This document shows, in pieces, positions 1 through 7,636 of a stretch of 33,975 bases of DNA (position 1 is the first letter of the stretch; every line of letters begins with the position of its first letter). The notes under the pieces are model-generated. The model saw only the letters and a program-made list of their open reading frames with translations, searched no databases and was not told the DNA's origin. The DNA comes from an uncultured Rubrivivax sp. (GTDB lineage: Bacteria; Pseudomonadota; Gammaproteobacteria; Burkholderiales; Burkholderiaceae_C): positions 1-33,975 of the forward strand of contig CALJUI010000064.1 of assembly GCA_937975735.1 (NCBI GenBank), read 5' to 3'. The position numbers and the translations under genes are program-made.

Positions 1-24
1 ATCAGGGCAAGGGCCGGGTCGACA

Positions 25-1482
25 TCACGCTTCCTCGGCCCACGTGCAGCCGTCGCGTGCGACCAGCGCGCTGGCTGCCGCCGGGCCCCAGCTGCCGGCG
101 GCATAGGGCCGCGGCGGCGTCGGGTCGGCGGCCCAGGCCTCGAGCACGGGCATCACCCAGCGCCAGGCCTGCTCCTGCTCGTCGCTGCGCACGAACAGGT
201 TCAGCCGGCCGGCGATCGCGTCGAGCAGCAGCTTCTCGTAGGCGCCGACGCGCTGGCTCGGGAAGGCCTTGTCGAAGTCCAGGTCCAGCGAGACCGGGCT
301 CAGCAGTTCGTTGTTGCCGGTGCCCTTGGCCGCCAGCAGGTGCAGCTCCAGGCCGTCCTCGGGCTGCAGCTTGATCACGAGCTTGTTCGCGCGCGTCGTG
401 CCAGGGAAGATCGGGTGCGGCACGGCGCGGAAGTTGACGACGATCTGCGCGTCGCGCGCGGCCAGGCGCTTGCCGGTGCGCAGGTAGAAGGGCACCCCCG
501 CCCAGCGCCAGTTCTGCACCTCGGTGCGCAGCGCGACGAAGGTCTCGCAGCGGCTGTCGGCCGGCACCTTGACCTCGTCGAGGTAGCCCGGCACGGCCTT
601 GCCGTCGACGGTGCCGGCGCGGTACTGGCCGCGCACGACGTCGCGCGCGACGAGCTCGGACGTGAAGGGCCGCAGCGACTTCAGCACCTTGAGCTTCTCG
701 TCGCGGATGGCGTCGGCGTCGCTCGTCGACGGCGGCTCCATCGCGATCATCGTCAGCAACTGCAGCGCATGGTTCTGGATCATGTCGCGCAGCGCGCCGG
801 TGGTGTCGTAGTAGTCGCCGCGCGTGCCCACGCCCAGGCCCTCGGCCAGCGTGATCTGGATGTTGGCGATGCTCTCGCGCCGCCACAGCGGCTCGAACAG
901 CGCGTTGCCGAAGCGCAGCGCCAGCAGGTTCTGCACCGCCGGCTTGCCCAGGTAGTGGTCGATGCGCAAGGCCTGCGACTCCGGGAACACGCCGCGCACG
1001 ACGCGGTTGATCTCCAGCGCGCTGGCCAGGTCGTGGCCGAGGGGCTTTTCCAGCACGACGCGGACATGACCGCCGTTCAGCCCGGCGGCGCCGAGCTGCT
1101 CGCAGATCACCGGGAACAGGTTCGGGCTGGTGGCCAGGTACAACACCACGGTCTCGGCGCCGCGCGCGTCGAGCCAGCGCTTCAGCCCGGCGTAGTCCTC
1201 GGCCTTCGACAGGTCCATGCGGCGGTAGTGCAGCAGTTCGGCGAAGCGCGCGAACTCCTCGTCCGTCGGCTGCTTGGACTCCTCGACCTCGGCGAAGCGC
1301 TCGCGGATGTACTGCCGGTAGGCGTCGTCGCTGCGCTCGTCGCGCGCCACCGCGAGGATGCGGCCGCCGCCCTTGTCGGTGTGCGGCAGCTTGCCGTGTC
1401 GGAAGGCCTGGAACAAGGCCGGCATCAGCTTGCGCCAGGCCAGGTCGCCGGTGCCGCCGAAGAGGACGAGGTCGAAGGACAA
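25..1482 (-). CDS. zwf: glucose-6-phosphate 1-dehydrogenase
   Basis: Oxidises glucose-6-phosphate to 6-phosphogluconolactone with NAD(P)+, the entry step of the oxidative pentose-phosphate and Entner-Doudoroff routes, in the cytoplasm. The 485-residue product has the N-terminal dinucleotide fold (GGTGDLAWRKL, residues 9-19), the EKPLG motif (145-149) and the substrate/catalytic signature RIDHYLGK (173-180). The length is normal for the family (about 490). The reading frame is open far upstream but has no ATG near the homologous start. A TTG at 1482 puts the start directly before the first beta strand, so I chose it, although its ribosome-binding site is weak. It lies 65 bp downstream of the beta-helix gene on the same strand and may be co-transcribed or use its own promoter in that gap. 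Identity is certain; the start is less so. Confidence 0.95.
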   Translation of the reverse strand: MSFDLVLFGGTGDLAWRKLMPALFQAFRHGKLPHTDKGGGRILAVARDERSDDAYRQYIRERFAEVEESKQPTDEEFARFAELLHYRRMDLSKAEDYAGLKRWLDARGAETVVLYLATSPNLFPVICEQLGAAGLNGGHVRVVLEKPLGHDLASALEINRVVRGVFPESQALRIDHYLGKPAVQNLLALRFGNALFEPLWRRESIANIQITLAEGLGVGTRGDYYDTTGALRDMIQNHALQLLTMIAMEPPSTSDADAIRDEKLKVLKSLRPFTSELVARDVVRGQYRAGTVDGKAVPGYLDEVKVPADSRCETFVALRTEVQNWRWAGVPFYLRTGKRLAARDAQIVVNFRAVPHPIFPGTTRANKLVIKLQPEDGLELHLLAAKGTGNNELLSPVSLDLDFDKAFPSQRVGAYEKLLLDAIAGRLNLFVRSDEQEQAWRWVMPVLEAWAADPTPPRPYAAGSWGPAAASALVARDGCTWAEEA

Positions 1483-1495
1483 GCGGTGCTCGAGA

Positions 1496-1547
1496 TGTAA
1501 TTTTGTTTCGTCTGCGATGATGCCCAGGTTTCTTCGACCGGTCAAGG
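1496..1547 (-). promoter_or_regulatory. candidate zwf promoter with a HexR-like half palindrome
   Basis: Read on the minus strand, TTGACC (1547-1542) is followed 17 nt later by CATCAT (1524-1519), a plausible -35/-10 pair. Just before the TTG start lies TGTAATTTTGTTTCG (plus-strand 1496-1510). Its first half matches the TGTAAT...ATTACA type of site known for HexR, the RpiR-family regulator that controls zwf in many proteobacteria; the second half matches poorly. No hexR gene is in this window. Pattern seen by eye only. Confidence 0.3.
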
Positions 1548-2708
1548 CTAGCGTTGCAGCGCGCCGGGGGACCAGTGCAGCGGGGCCTTGAGCGGCCGCG
1601 TGCCGATCGGCAGCACGAACTCCGCGGTCGGCACCGCCTCGTCGCCGGCGAGTTCGCGCGGGTGGGTGGCGCGCCCGCGCAGGAAGGCGTCGCGCTTGAG
1701 CTCGAAGCTCAGCAGTTCGGGCGCCGCGAGCATGCGGGCCAGCGCCGGCCAGTTGCCGTCGAAGTCGCCCGACGCGCCGAGCGAGAAGAGGCCGACGCCG
1801 ACGGTCAGGTTGTTGACCGCGCGCACCGTCGTGTCGGGCGTGAGCTTCTCGGCCCAGGCGCGCAGGTACCAGGCAACCGGGTAGTCGCTGATCAACGTGT
1901 TGTGCGCCAGCAGCAGCCGGTTGCGGTCCCACGCCCGGCCCTCGGCACCGTAGGCCACCAGCACCGGGTTCTGGGTCTGTCCGCTCTGGCCGATGACATT
2001 GCCGATGACCACCGCGTCGCCGCCGTTGGGCAGGTCGATCTCGTACGAGGCGCCGCCGCCTTCGCCGTCGTAGATCAGGTTGTAGGCGATGCGGCTGACC
2101 CGCGCGCGCGACTTGATCATGTGGCCCTCGAAGCCCTGGTGAAAGCGGCTGCCGGTGACTTCCAGCCGGCCGATCCGGCCGACGTAGAGCAGGTGGGCCA
2201 GGCCGCCGACCTGTCTCGGCGCCCTGGCGAACTCGCTGTCCTCGATGCGCAGTTCGGCGTCGGGGAAGTTGGCCGCGAGCAGGCCCATCTCGTTATCGAA
2301 GAAGGCGCAGCGGCGAACGTGCAGGCGGCCGCGCTCGAACCGGATGCCGGCGCCGTTGGCGTCGGCCACGCGGGCTCCGCGGAACTCGATGTTCTCGATC
2401 AGCACGTCGCCGTCGCGCACGACGAGGATCGCCTTGCCCTCGGCGCTCTGGCCGTCGGCGTGCAGCACCGGGCGTCCGCCGACGCCGCGCAGGGTGAGCC
2501 GGCGCTGCGCGATCACCGCGACCTCGCCGCGGTAGTCGCCGGCCAGCACGTCGATCGTGTCGCCGTCCTGTGCCCGGGCGAGCGCGTCGCGCAGCGCCAT
2601 CGGGGCGCCCTCGGGCCCGACGATCCAGCTCTCGGCCGCCGCCGCGCCGGGCAGCATCAGCATCGCGGCCAGTGCCGCGGCGGCACGGCGGGACAGGAGC
2701 GAGGTCAA
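1548..2708 (-). CDS. secreted right-handed beta-helix repeat protein
   Basis: A 386-residue protein with a Sec signal peptide (residues 1 to about 26: an Arg pair, an Ala/Leu-rich core and an AAA/ES-type cleavage site), so it is exported to the periplasm or beyond. The rest looks like a parallel beta-helix. An opening segment of the type ALRDALARAQDGDTIDV is typical of pectate-lyase-like and NosD/CASH domains, and is followed by repeated short strands with Gly, Asn and Asp at turns (for example IENIEFRGARV and NNLTVGVGLFS). I see no certain catalytic triad, so an enzyme of polysaccharide metabolism and a structural surface protein are both possible. The start is TTG at 2708, chosen because it gives a complete signal peptide. 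It is divergent from tal and upstream of zwf. Fold call is good; function is unknown. Confidence 0.75.
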   Translation of the reverse strand: MTSLLSRRAAAALAAMLMLPGAAAAESWIVGPEGAPMALRDALARAQDGDTIDVLAGDYRGEVAVIAQRRLTLRGVGGRPVLHADGQSAEGKAILVVRDGDVLIENIEFRGARVADANGAGIRFERGRLHVRRCAFFDNEMGLLAANFPDAELRIEDSEFARAPRQVGGLAHLLYVGRIGRLEVTGSRFHQGFEGHMIKSRARVSRIAYNLIYDGEGGGASYEIDLPNGGDAVVIGNVIGQSGQTQNPVLVAYGAEGRAWDRNRLLLAHNTLISDYPVAWYLRAWAEKLTPDTTVRAVNNLTVGVGLFSLGASGDFDGNWPALARMLAAPELLSFELKRDAFLRGRATHPRELAGDEAVPTAEFVLPIGTRPLKAPLHWSPGALQR

Positions 2709-2768
2709 GGTGGGCGCCGAATGGAGTCGATGTAACGCGATGGTACCGATGGTCGGCCCCGCATCGGG

Positions 2769-2774
2769 TCTAAT
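2769..2774 (+). promoter_or_regulatory. -10-like element ahead of tal
   Basis: TCTAAT ends 6 nt before the tal ATG. No Shine-Dalgarno sequence is present between them, which fits a leaderless transcript. No good -35 hexamer is visible 17 nt upstream. Confidence 0.4.
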
Positions 2775-2780
2775 CTCGCC

Positions 2781-3731
2781 ATGCACCAGCTCGACGCGCT
2801 CAAGACGATGACCACGGTGGTCGCCGACACCGGCAACTTCCGTCAGATGGCGCAGTTCGCGCCGCGCGACGCGACGACCAACCCGTCGCTGATCCTGAAG
2901 GCCGTTCGGCAGCCCGAGTACGCGCCGCTGCTGGCCGAGATCGTGGCCGAGCATCGCGCGCTGCCGGTCGACGCGATCGTCGACCGGGTGCTGGTGCGTT
3001 TCGGCCAGGAGATCCTGAAGATCGTGCCCGGGCGCGTGAGCACCGAGGTCGACGCCCGGCTGTCCTTCGACACGGCCGCGACGATCGCCCGCGCCCACCA
3101 CCTGATCGAGCTGTACGAGGCGGCCGGCACGCCGCGCGAGCGGGTTCTGATCAAGATCGCCGCCACCTGGGAGGGCATCCAGGCGGCGCGCGCGCTCGAG
3201 CACGAGGGCATCCACTGCAACCTGACCCTGCTGTTCGGCTTCTGCCAGGCGGTGGCCTGCGGCGACGCCGGCGTGACGCTGATCTCGCCTTTCGTCGGCC
3301 GCATCCTCGACTGGCACAAGCGCCGCGCCGGCGCATCGTGGGACGACGCCTCGATGGCCGGCGCCAACGACCCCGGCGTGCGGTCGGTGACCGAGATCTG
3401 GCGCTACTACAAGCACTTCGAGATCGACACCGAGGTGATGGGGGCGAGCTTCCGCAACACCGGGCAGATCCTCGCGCTGGCCGGCTGCGACCTGCTGACG
3501 ATCAGCCCCGAACTGCTCGCCGAACTGCAGCGCAGCGATGCGCCGGTGCGCCGCATGCTCGACCCGGCCGAGGCACGCGCGGCCGAGATCCACGCGGTCA
3601 GCTTCAACGAGGCGAGCTTCCGCTGGGCGCTGAACGAGGATCCGATGGCCACCGAGAAGCTGGCCGAGGGCATCCGCGCCTTCGCCGCCGACGCGGTCCA
3701 GCTCGACCGGCTGGTCGAGCAGTCGCGATGA
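2781..3731 (+). CDS. tal: transaldolase
   Basis: Transfers a dihydroxyacetone unit from sedoheptulose-7-phosphate to glyceraldehyde-3-phosphate in the non-oxidative pentose-phosphate pathway (cytoplasm). The 316-residue product has the N-terminal signature DATTNPSLI (30-38) and the Schiff-base lysine in [10 protein letters not shown] (Lys125). The [11 protein letters not shown] motif follows, and the length fits the classical TalB subfamily. The ATG at 2781 aligns with family starts ([11 protein letters not shown]). Its stop overlaps the pgi start (ATGA), so the two genes are translationally coupled. A -10-like TCTAAT lies 6 nt upstream. The gene is divergent from the beta-helix/zwf pair, so both arms of the pathway are encoded here. 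Confidence 0.97.
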   Translation: MHQLDALKTMTTVVADTGNFRQMAQFAPRDATTNPSLILKAVRQPEYAPLLAEIVAEHRALPVDAIVDRVLVRFGQEILKIVPGRVSTEVDARLSFDTAATIARAHHLIELYEAAGTPRERVLIKIAATWEGIQAARALEHEGIHCNLTLLFGFCQAVACGDAGVTLISPFVGRILDWHKRRAGASWDDASMAGANDPGVRSVTEIWRYYKHFEIDTEVMGASFRNTGQILALAGCDLLTISPELLAELQRSDAPVRRMLDPAEARAAEIHAVSFNEASFRWALNEDPMATEKLAEGIRAFAADAVQLDRLVEQSR

Positions 3732-5269
3732 GGCCGCCGCCTGCCGACCGATGCCCGGCCTGGGCGGCGCTGCAGGGCCACTTCGAGGCGCACGGCCGCG
3801 ACTTCGACCTGCGCGACGCGTTCGCGCGCGATCCGGCGCGGTTCGACGCGTTCGCGCTGCAGGCGCCCGAGGTCTTCGCCGACCTGTCGAAGAACCTGAT
3901 CGACGTCGCGGCGCGGCAGTTCCTGCTCGACCTGGCCGGGCAGCGCGGCCTGGCCGCGCTGCGCGACGCGATGTTCGCCGGCGAGCCGATCAACCGCAGC
4001 GAGGGCCGCGCGGTGCTGCACACGGCGCTGCGCGCGCCGCGCGGCGCCGGGCCGCACGGCGACGAGGTGCACGACGTGCTCGACCGCATGCTCGCCTTCG
4101 CCGAGCGGGTGCGCGACACCGCGGCCAGCGGCATCAGCGACGTCGTTCACATCGGCATCGGCGGCAGCGACCTCGGCCCGGCGATGGTCGTCGCCGCGCT
4201 CGATCCGGTCGCCCACCGAGGACTGCGGCTGCACTTCGTCAGCAACGTCGACGGCCATGCGATCGACCCGGTGCTGCGCGGGCTGGACCCGGCGCACACG
4301 CTGTTCGTCGTCGCGTCCAAGACCTTCACGACGCAGGAGACGATGGCCAACGCGCAGGTCGCGCGCAACTGGTTCGTCGCGCGCGGCGGCACCGACGTCG
4401 CCCGCCACTTCGCCGCGACGACGACCAACGTCGAGGCGGCGCGGGCGTTCGGCATCGAGTCGACCTTCGGGTTCTGGGACTGGGTCGGCGGGCGCTACTC
4501 GCTGTGGAGCGCGATCGGGCTGCCGATCGCGATCGCCATCGGCGCCGGGCACTTCCGCGCGCTGCTCGCCGGTGCGCACGCGATGGACCGACATTTCGCC
4601 GAGGCGCCGCTGGCGCAGAACCTGCCGGTGCAGCTCGGCCTGCTCGACGTCTGGTACCGCAACTTCCACGGCTTCGCGAGCCGGTCGGTGGCGCCCTACC
4701 ACCAGGGACTGGCACGGCTGCCGGCCTACCTGCAGCAGCTGGAGATGGAGTCCAACGGCAAGCGGGTCGACCGCGACGGCCGGGCGCTGAGCGTGCACAC
4801 CAGCCCGGTGGTCTGGGGCGAGCCGGGCACGAACGGCCAGCACGCCTACTTCCAGATGCTGCACCAGGGCACCGACATCGTGCCGGTCGAGTTCATCCTG
4901 GTCCGCCAGCCCAGCCACGGCCATGCCGACCTGCACGCCAAGCTGCTGGCCAACGGCCTCGCGCAGAGCCAGGCGCTGATGATGGGCCGGGACAATGCGG
5001 CCGAGCCGCAAGGTCACTTCCCGGGCAACCGGCCGAGCACCACGCTGCTGCTGGACGCGCTGACGCCGCGCGCGCTCGGCGCGCTGATCGCGATGTACGA
5101 GCACCGGGTCTTCACCAGCGCCGCGGTCTGGGGCATCAACGCCTTCGACCAGTGGGGCGTCGAACTCGGCAAGGCGCTTGCGGGGCAGTTGCTGCCGCGG
5201 CTGGCCAGTGGCGACGTGTCCGGGCTGGACGGGTCGACCGCCGGGCTGCTGACCCGCCTGCGCGGCTGA
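3728..5269 (+). CDS. pgi: glucose-6-phosphate isomerase
   Basis: Interconverts glucose-6-phosphate and fructose-6-phosphate; works in both glycolysis and gluconeogenesis in the cytoplasm. The 513-residue product shows the phosphate-binding run [11 protein letters not shown], the [11 protein letters not shown] segment, the family signature [13 protein letters not shown], the [12 protein letters not shown] histidine region and the C-terminal [13 protein letters not shown] with the conserved lysine. It is slightly shorter than E. coli Pgi (549), mainly at the N-terminus, as is usual in this group. The ATG at 3728 overlaps the tal stop by 4 nt. It converges on the peptidase gene with only one base between the two stop codons. 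Confidence 0.97.
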   Translation: MRPPPADRCPAWAALQGHFEAHGRDFDLRDAFARDPARFDAFALQAPEVFADLSKNLIDVAARQFLLDLAGQRGLAALRDAMFAGEPINRSEGRAVLHTALRAPRGAGPHGDEVHDVLDRMLAFAERVRDTAASGISDVVHIGIGGSDLGPAMVVAALDPVAHRGLRLHFVSNVDGHAIDPVLRGLDPAHTLFVVASKTFTTQETMANAQVARNWFVARGGTDVARHFAATTTNVEAARAFGIESTFGFWDWVGGRYSLWSAIGLPIAIAIGAGHFRALLAGAHAMDRHFAEAPLAQNLPVQLGLLDVWYRNFHGFASRSVAPYHQGLARLPAYLQQLEMESNGKRVDRDGRALSVHTSPVVWGEPGTNGQHAYFQMLHQGTDIVPVEFILVRQPSHGHADLHAKLLANGLAQSQALMMGRDNAAEPQGHFPGNRPSTTLLLDALTPRALGALIAMYEHRVFTSAAVWGINAFDQWGVELGKALAGQLLPRLASGDVSGLDGSTAGLLTRLRG

Positions 5270-5277
5270 CTCAGCCG
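5263..5277. repeat. 15-bp palindrome covering two convergent stop codons
   Basis: CGGCTGA-C-TCAGCCG is a perfect 7-1-7 inverted repeat. It contains the pgi stop (5267-5269) and, on the other strand, the peptidase stop (5271-5273). Either transcript could form a short hairpin here. There is no T tract, so intrinsic termination is doubtful. Confidence 0.6.
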
Positions 5278-6353
5278 GCCAGGCCGGCGAGCGCCTGGCG
5301 GGCGTTGTGCAGCCCCTGCTCGACGATCCGCGCTTTCCAGTCGTCGGTGTCGGTGTAGAACGCGTCGCGCATCCGGCGCTTGATCTCGGCACGCTGCCCG
5401 GCCGGCGCCTCGGGGTGGTTCTCGAGCCACTGGTCGGCGCGCAGCGCGTCGATCACGACGTTCATCGGCTCGGTGCCGTATTCCAGCGCGATGCCGGTGT
5501 ACTCGGCCTGCGGGCACTCCTCGTAGGCGGCCATCCAGCACATGCCGGTCAGCAGCGCCGAGGCCGACGAGCCGTCGTAGACGGAGGTCACCTCCGGCCC
5601 CCACCAGGCCTTGGCGCGGGCCAGCGCGACGGCGTCGTCGCGGCAGGCGAAGATGCGCTCGCCATGGCCGTTCGGCCCGAGGCCGGTGTGCAGGTCGATC
5701 CAGCCCAGCCGCGCGCAGCGCCGGCCGTGGTCCTGCAGCACGTGGCGCAGCGTCTGCTGACTCCAGGTCGGGTTGTGGCCGCCGAAGAACAGGCCCTCCG
5801 GGTGCGCGTACTGGCCGCCCGACACGGCGGCCTGCAGCGCACGGTCGCCGTGCTCGGCGACATAGGCGTCCAGCGCCGCCTCGACCTGCGCCGACGGCGG
5901 CCAGGTCGGCGGCACGATCAGGTGCGCCAGCCGGTCGTAGGCCTCGTTCGCCGGCAGTGGCCGCGAGAAGTCGACGAAGTTGCGGTTCAGGTCGACGTTC
6001 TCGTGCGTGGTGCGCCGCCACCACGAGAAGCCGTAGGGGTTCAGGGCGTGCACGTAGAGCACCGCGACGCCGGCCCGCGCGGCCTGATCGTGGAAGCCGC
6101 GGTCGGCGAGCAGCGCGCGCTGCACGCCCGAGCCGCAGAAGCCCTCGACGCCGTGGCAGGCGCTGGTGATCATCAGCAGCGCCGGCGCGTCGGCGGGCCC
6201 GAAACGCGCGACGTCCATCGCCAGCGCCTCGCCGTCCATGCCCCGCATCGGGTGCGGGTGCGACTGCAGCGCCAGATCCGCCGCCTCGGCCGCAGTGACG
6301 AAGCCGGCGCGGGCCTCGGCGTAGCGCTGGGCGAAGAACGCCGCGGCCTTCAC
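5271..6353 (-). CDS. M14-like zinc carboxypeptidase (DUF2817 family)
   Basis: A predicted cytoplasmic metallopeptidase of 360 residues related to the M14 carboxypeptidase/succinylglutamate-desuccinylase group. Zinc ligands are recognisable as HGVE (His67, Glu70) and WIDLHTG (His222). The conserved DLNRNFVDF segment (121-129) and a C-terminal TGIALEYGTEP stretch, which probably holds the catalytic glutamate, are present. No signal peptide is seen. The start is GTG at 6353, overlapping the stop of the upstream M20 gene (GTGA). A longer open frame continues upstream but would run into that gene. Pairing with an M20D amidohydrolase suggests joint processing of small peptides or acylated amino acids; the substrate is not known. 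Confidence 0.85.
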   Translation of the reverse strand: MKAAAFFAQRYAEARAGFVTAAEAADLALQSHPHPMRGMDGEALAMDVARFGPADAPALLMITSACHGVEGFCGSGVQRALLADRGFHDQAARAGVAVLYVHALNPYGFSWWRRTTHENVDLNRNFVDFSRPLPANEAYDRLAHLIVPPTWPPSAQVEAALDAYVAEHGDRALQAAVSGGQYAHPEGLFFGGHNPTWSQQTLRHVLQDHGRRCARLGWIDLHTGLGPNGHGERIFACRDDAVALARAKAWWGPEVTSVYDGSSASALLTGMCWMAAYEECPQAEYTGIALEYGTEPMNVVIDALRADQWLENHPEAPAGQRAEIKRRMRDAFYTDTDDWKARIVEQGLHNARQALAGLAG

Positions 6354-7543
6354 CGCGGCGTGCCCAGCCACTTCTCGGCCAGCCGCACCCAGGCGGTGGC
6401 GCCGAGCGGGATCAGCTCGTCGTTGAAGTCGTAGCTCGGGTTGTGCAGCATGCACGGCCCCATGCCATGCCCGCCTTCGCGGTGCTCGCCGTCGCCGTTG
6501 CCGATCAGGAAGTAGCAGCCGGGCTTGTGCTGGAGGAAGTAGCTGAAGTCCTCGGCGCCCATCGTCGGCTCGAACTCCTGCACGTTGTCGGGCCCGACGA
6601 CTTCGCCGAGCAGTTCGCGGGCGAACTCGGTCTCGGCCGGGTGGTTGACGGTGGGCGGGTAGTTGCGCACGAACTGGAAGTCGCAGCCCGCCTCGAACGC
6701 GGCGCAGGTGGCCTCGGCGATGCCCTTCATGCGCCGCTCGACCAGGTCGAGCACCTCGGTGGTGAAGGTGCGCACCGTGCCTTCGAGCACGCAGCTGTCG
6801 GGGATCACGTTGGTGGCTTCGCCGGCGTGGATCATCGTCACCGAGATCACCGCGGTCTCGATCGGCCGCTTGTTGCGCGTGACGATGGTCTGGAAGGCCT
6901 GCACCATCTGGCAGGCGATCGGCACCGGGTCGATGCCGTTATGCGGCAGCGCGGCGTGCGCGCCCTTGCCCTTGATCGTGATCCTGAACTCGTTGGAACT
7001 CGCGAACACGGGCCCGGTCTTCAGCGCGAACTGACCGACGGCCATGCCGGGCCAGTTGTGGGCGCCGAAGATCGCCTCCATCGGGAACTTCTCGAACAGG
7101 CCGTCCTTGATCATCTCCCGCGCCCCGCCGCCGCCTTCCTCGGCCGGCTGGAAGACCAGGTAGACGGTGCCGTCGAAGTTCCGGTGCTTGGCCAGGTGCT
7201 TGGCCGCGGCCAGCAGCATCGCGGTATGGCCGTCGTGGCCGCAGGCGTGCATCTTGCCGGGGTGCTTGCTGGCGTGCGCGAACTGGTTGCGCTCGGTCAT
7301 CGGCAGCGCGTCGATGTCGGCGCGCAGGCCGACCGCGCGGTCGGAGCTGCCGTTCTTGACGATGCCGACGACGCCGGTCTTGCCCAGGCCGCGGTGGATC
7401 GGGATGCCCCAGTCGGTCAGCGCCTTGGCGATCAGGTCGGCGGTGCGCTCCTCCTGGAAGCACAGTTCGGGGTGGGCGTGGATGTCGCGCCGGATGGCGG
7501 TGACGCTGGCCGCGTCGGCCAGGATCGATTCGATGAGTTGCAT
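6350..7543 (-). CDS. M20D-family amidohydrolase (hippurate hydrolase / N-acyl amino-acid deacylase type)
   Basis: Hydrolyses amide bonds of N-acylated amino acids or related small substrates in the cytoplasm using two metal ions. The 397-residue protein carries ADIDALPM (75-82), the ligand motif HACGHDGH (99-106), the catalytic/ligand glutamates in PAEEGGGGA (133-141) and the C-terminal HNPSYDFND ligand region. The lid domain between about 185 and 300 includes GKGAHAALPHNGIDP. ATG at 7543 has GGGAG upstream. It is first in a two-gene operon with the M14-like peptidase and divergent from the molybdopterin oxidoreductase. Family assignment is firm; the acyl group and amino acid preferred cannot be read from the sequence. 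Confidence 0.92.
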   Translation of the reverse strand: MQLIESILADAASVTAIRRDIHAHPELCFQEERTADLIAKALTDWGIPIHRGLGKTGVVGIVKNGSSDRAVGLRADIDALPMTERNQFAHASKHPGKMHACGHDGHTAMLLAAAKHLAKHRNFDGTVYLVFQPAEEGGGGAREMIKDGLFEKFPMEAIFGAHNWPGMAVGQFALKTGPVFASSNEFRITIKGKGAHAALPHNGIDPVPIACQMVQAFQTIVTRNKRPIETAVISVTMIHAGEATNVIPDSCVLEGTVRTFTTEVLDLVERRMKGIAEATCAAFEAGCDFQFVRNYPPTVNHPAETEFARELLGEVVGPDNVQEFEPTMGAEDFSYFLQHKPGCYFLIGNGDGEHREGGHGMGPCMLHNPSYDFNDELIPLGATAWVRLAEKWLGTPR

Positions 7544-7636
7544 GGCGGCTCCCGGGGTCCGGTGGAGCCGATCAGTTTACGCGCCACGGTCTCACCCCGG
7601 CCTGATCGAGGTGCTGCCGCCATGTCATAGTCCGGC

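Noticed and set aside
1..24. A start codon overlapping the zwf stop (TGATG) that could begin a downstream gene
   Set aside because: The frame stops after seven codons inside the window, so no gene is supported there.
340..1500. Long plus-strand open frame antisense to zwf
   Set aside because: It is the complement of strong coding sequence in GC-rich DNA; its product is low-complexity Arg/Ala/Val/Gln with no domain. The same applies to other long antisense frames, for example 7775-9622, 12984-14555 and 19844-21766.
1483..1932. An ATG at 1932 that would extend zwf by 150 residues
   Set aside because: It would overlap the beta-helix gene, and the added Arg/Ala-rich sequence has no family counterpart.
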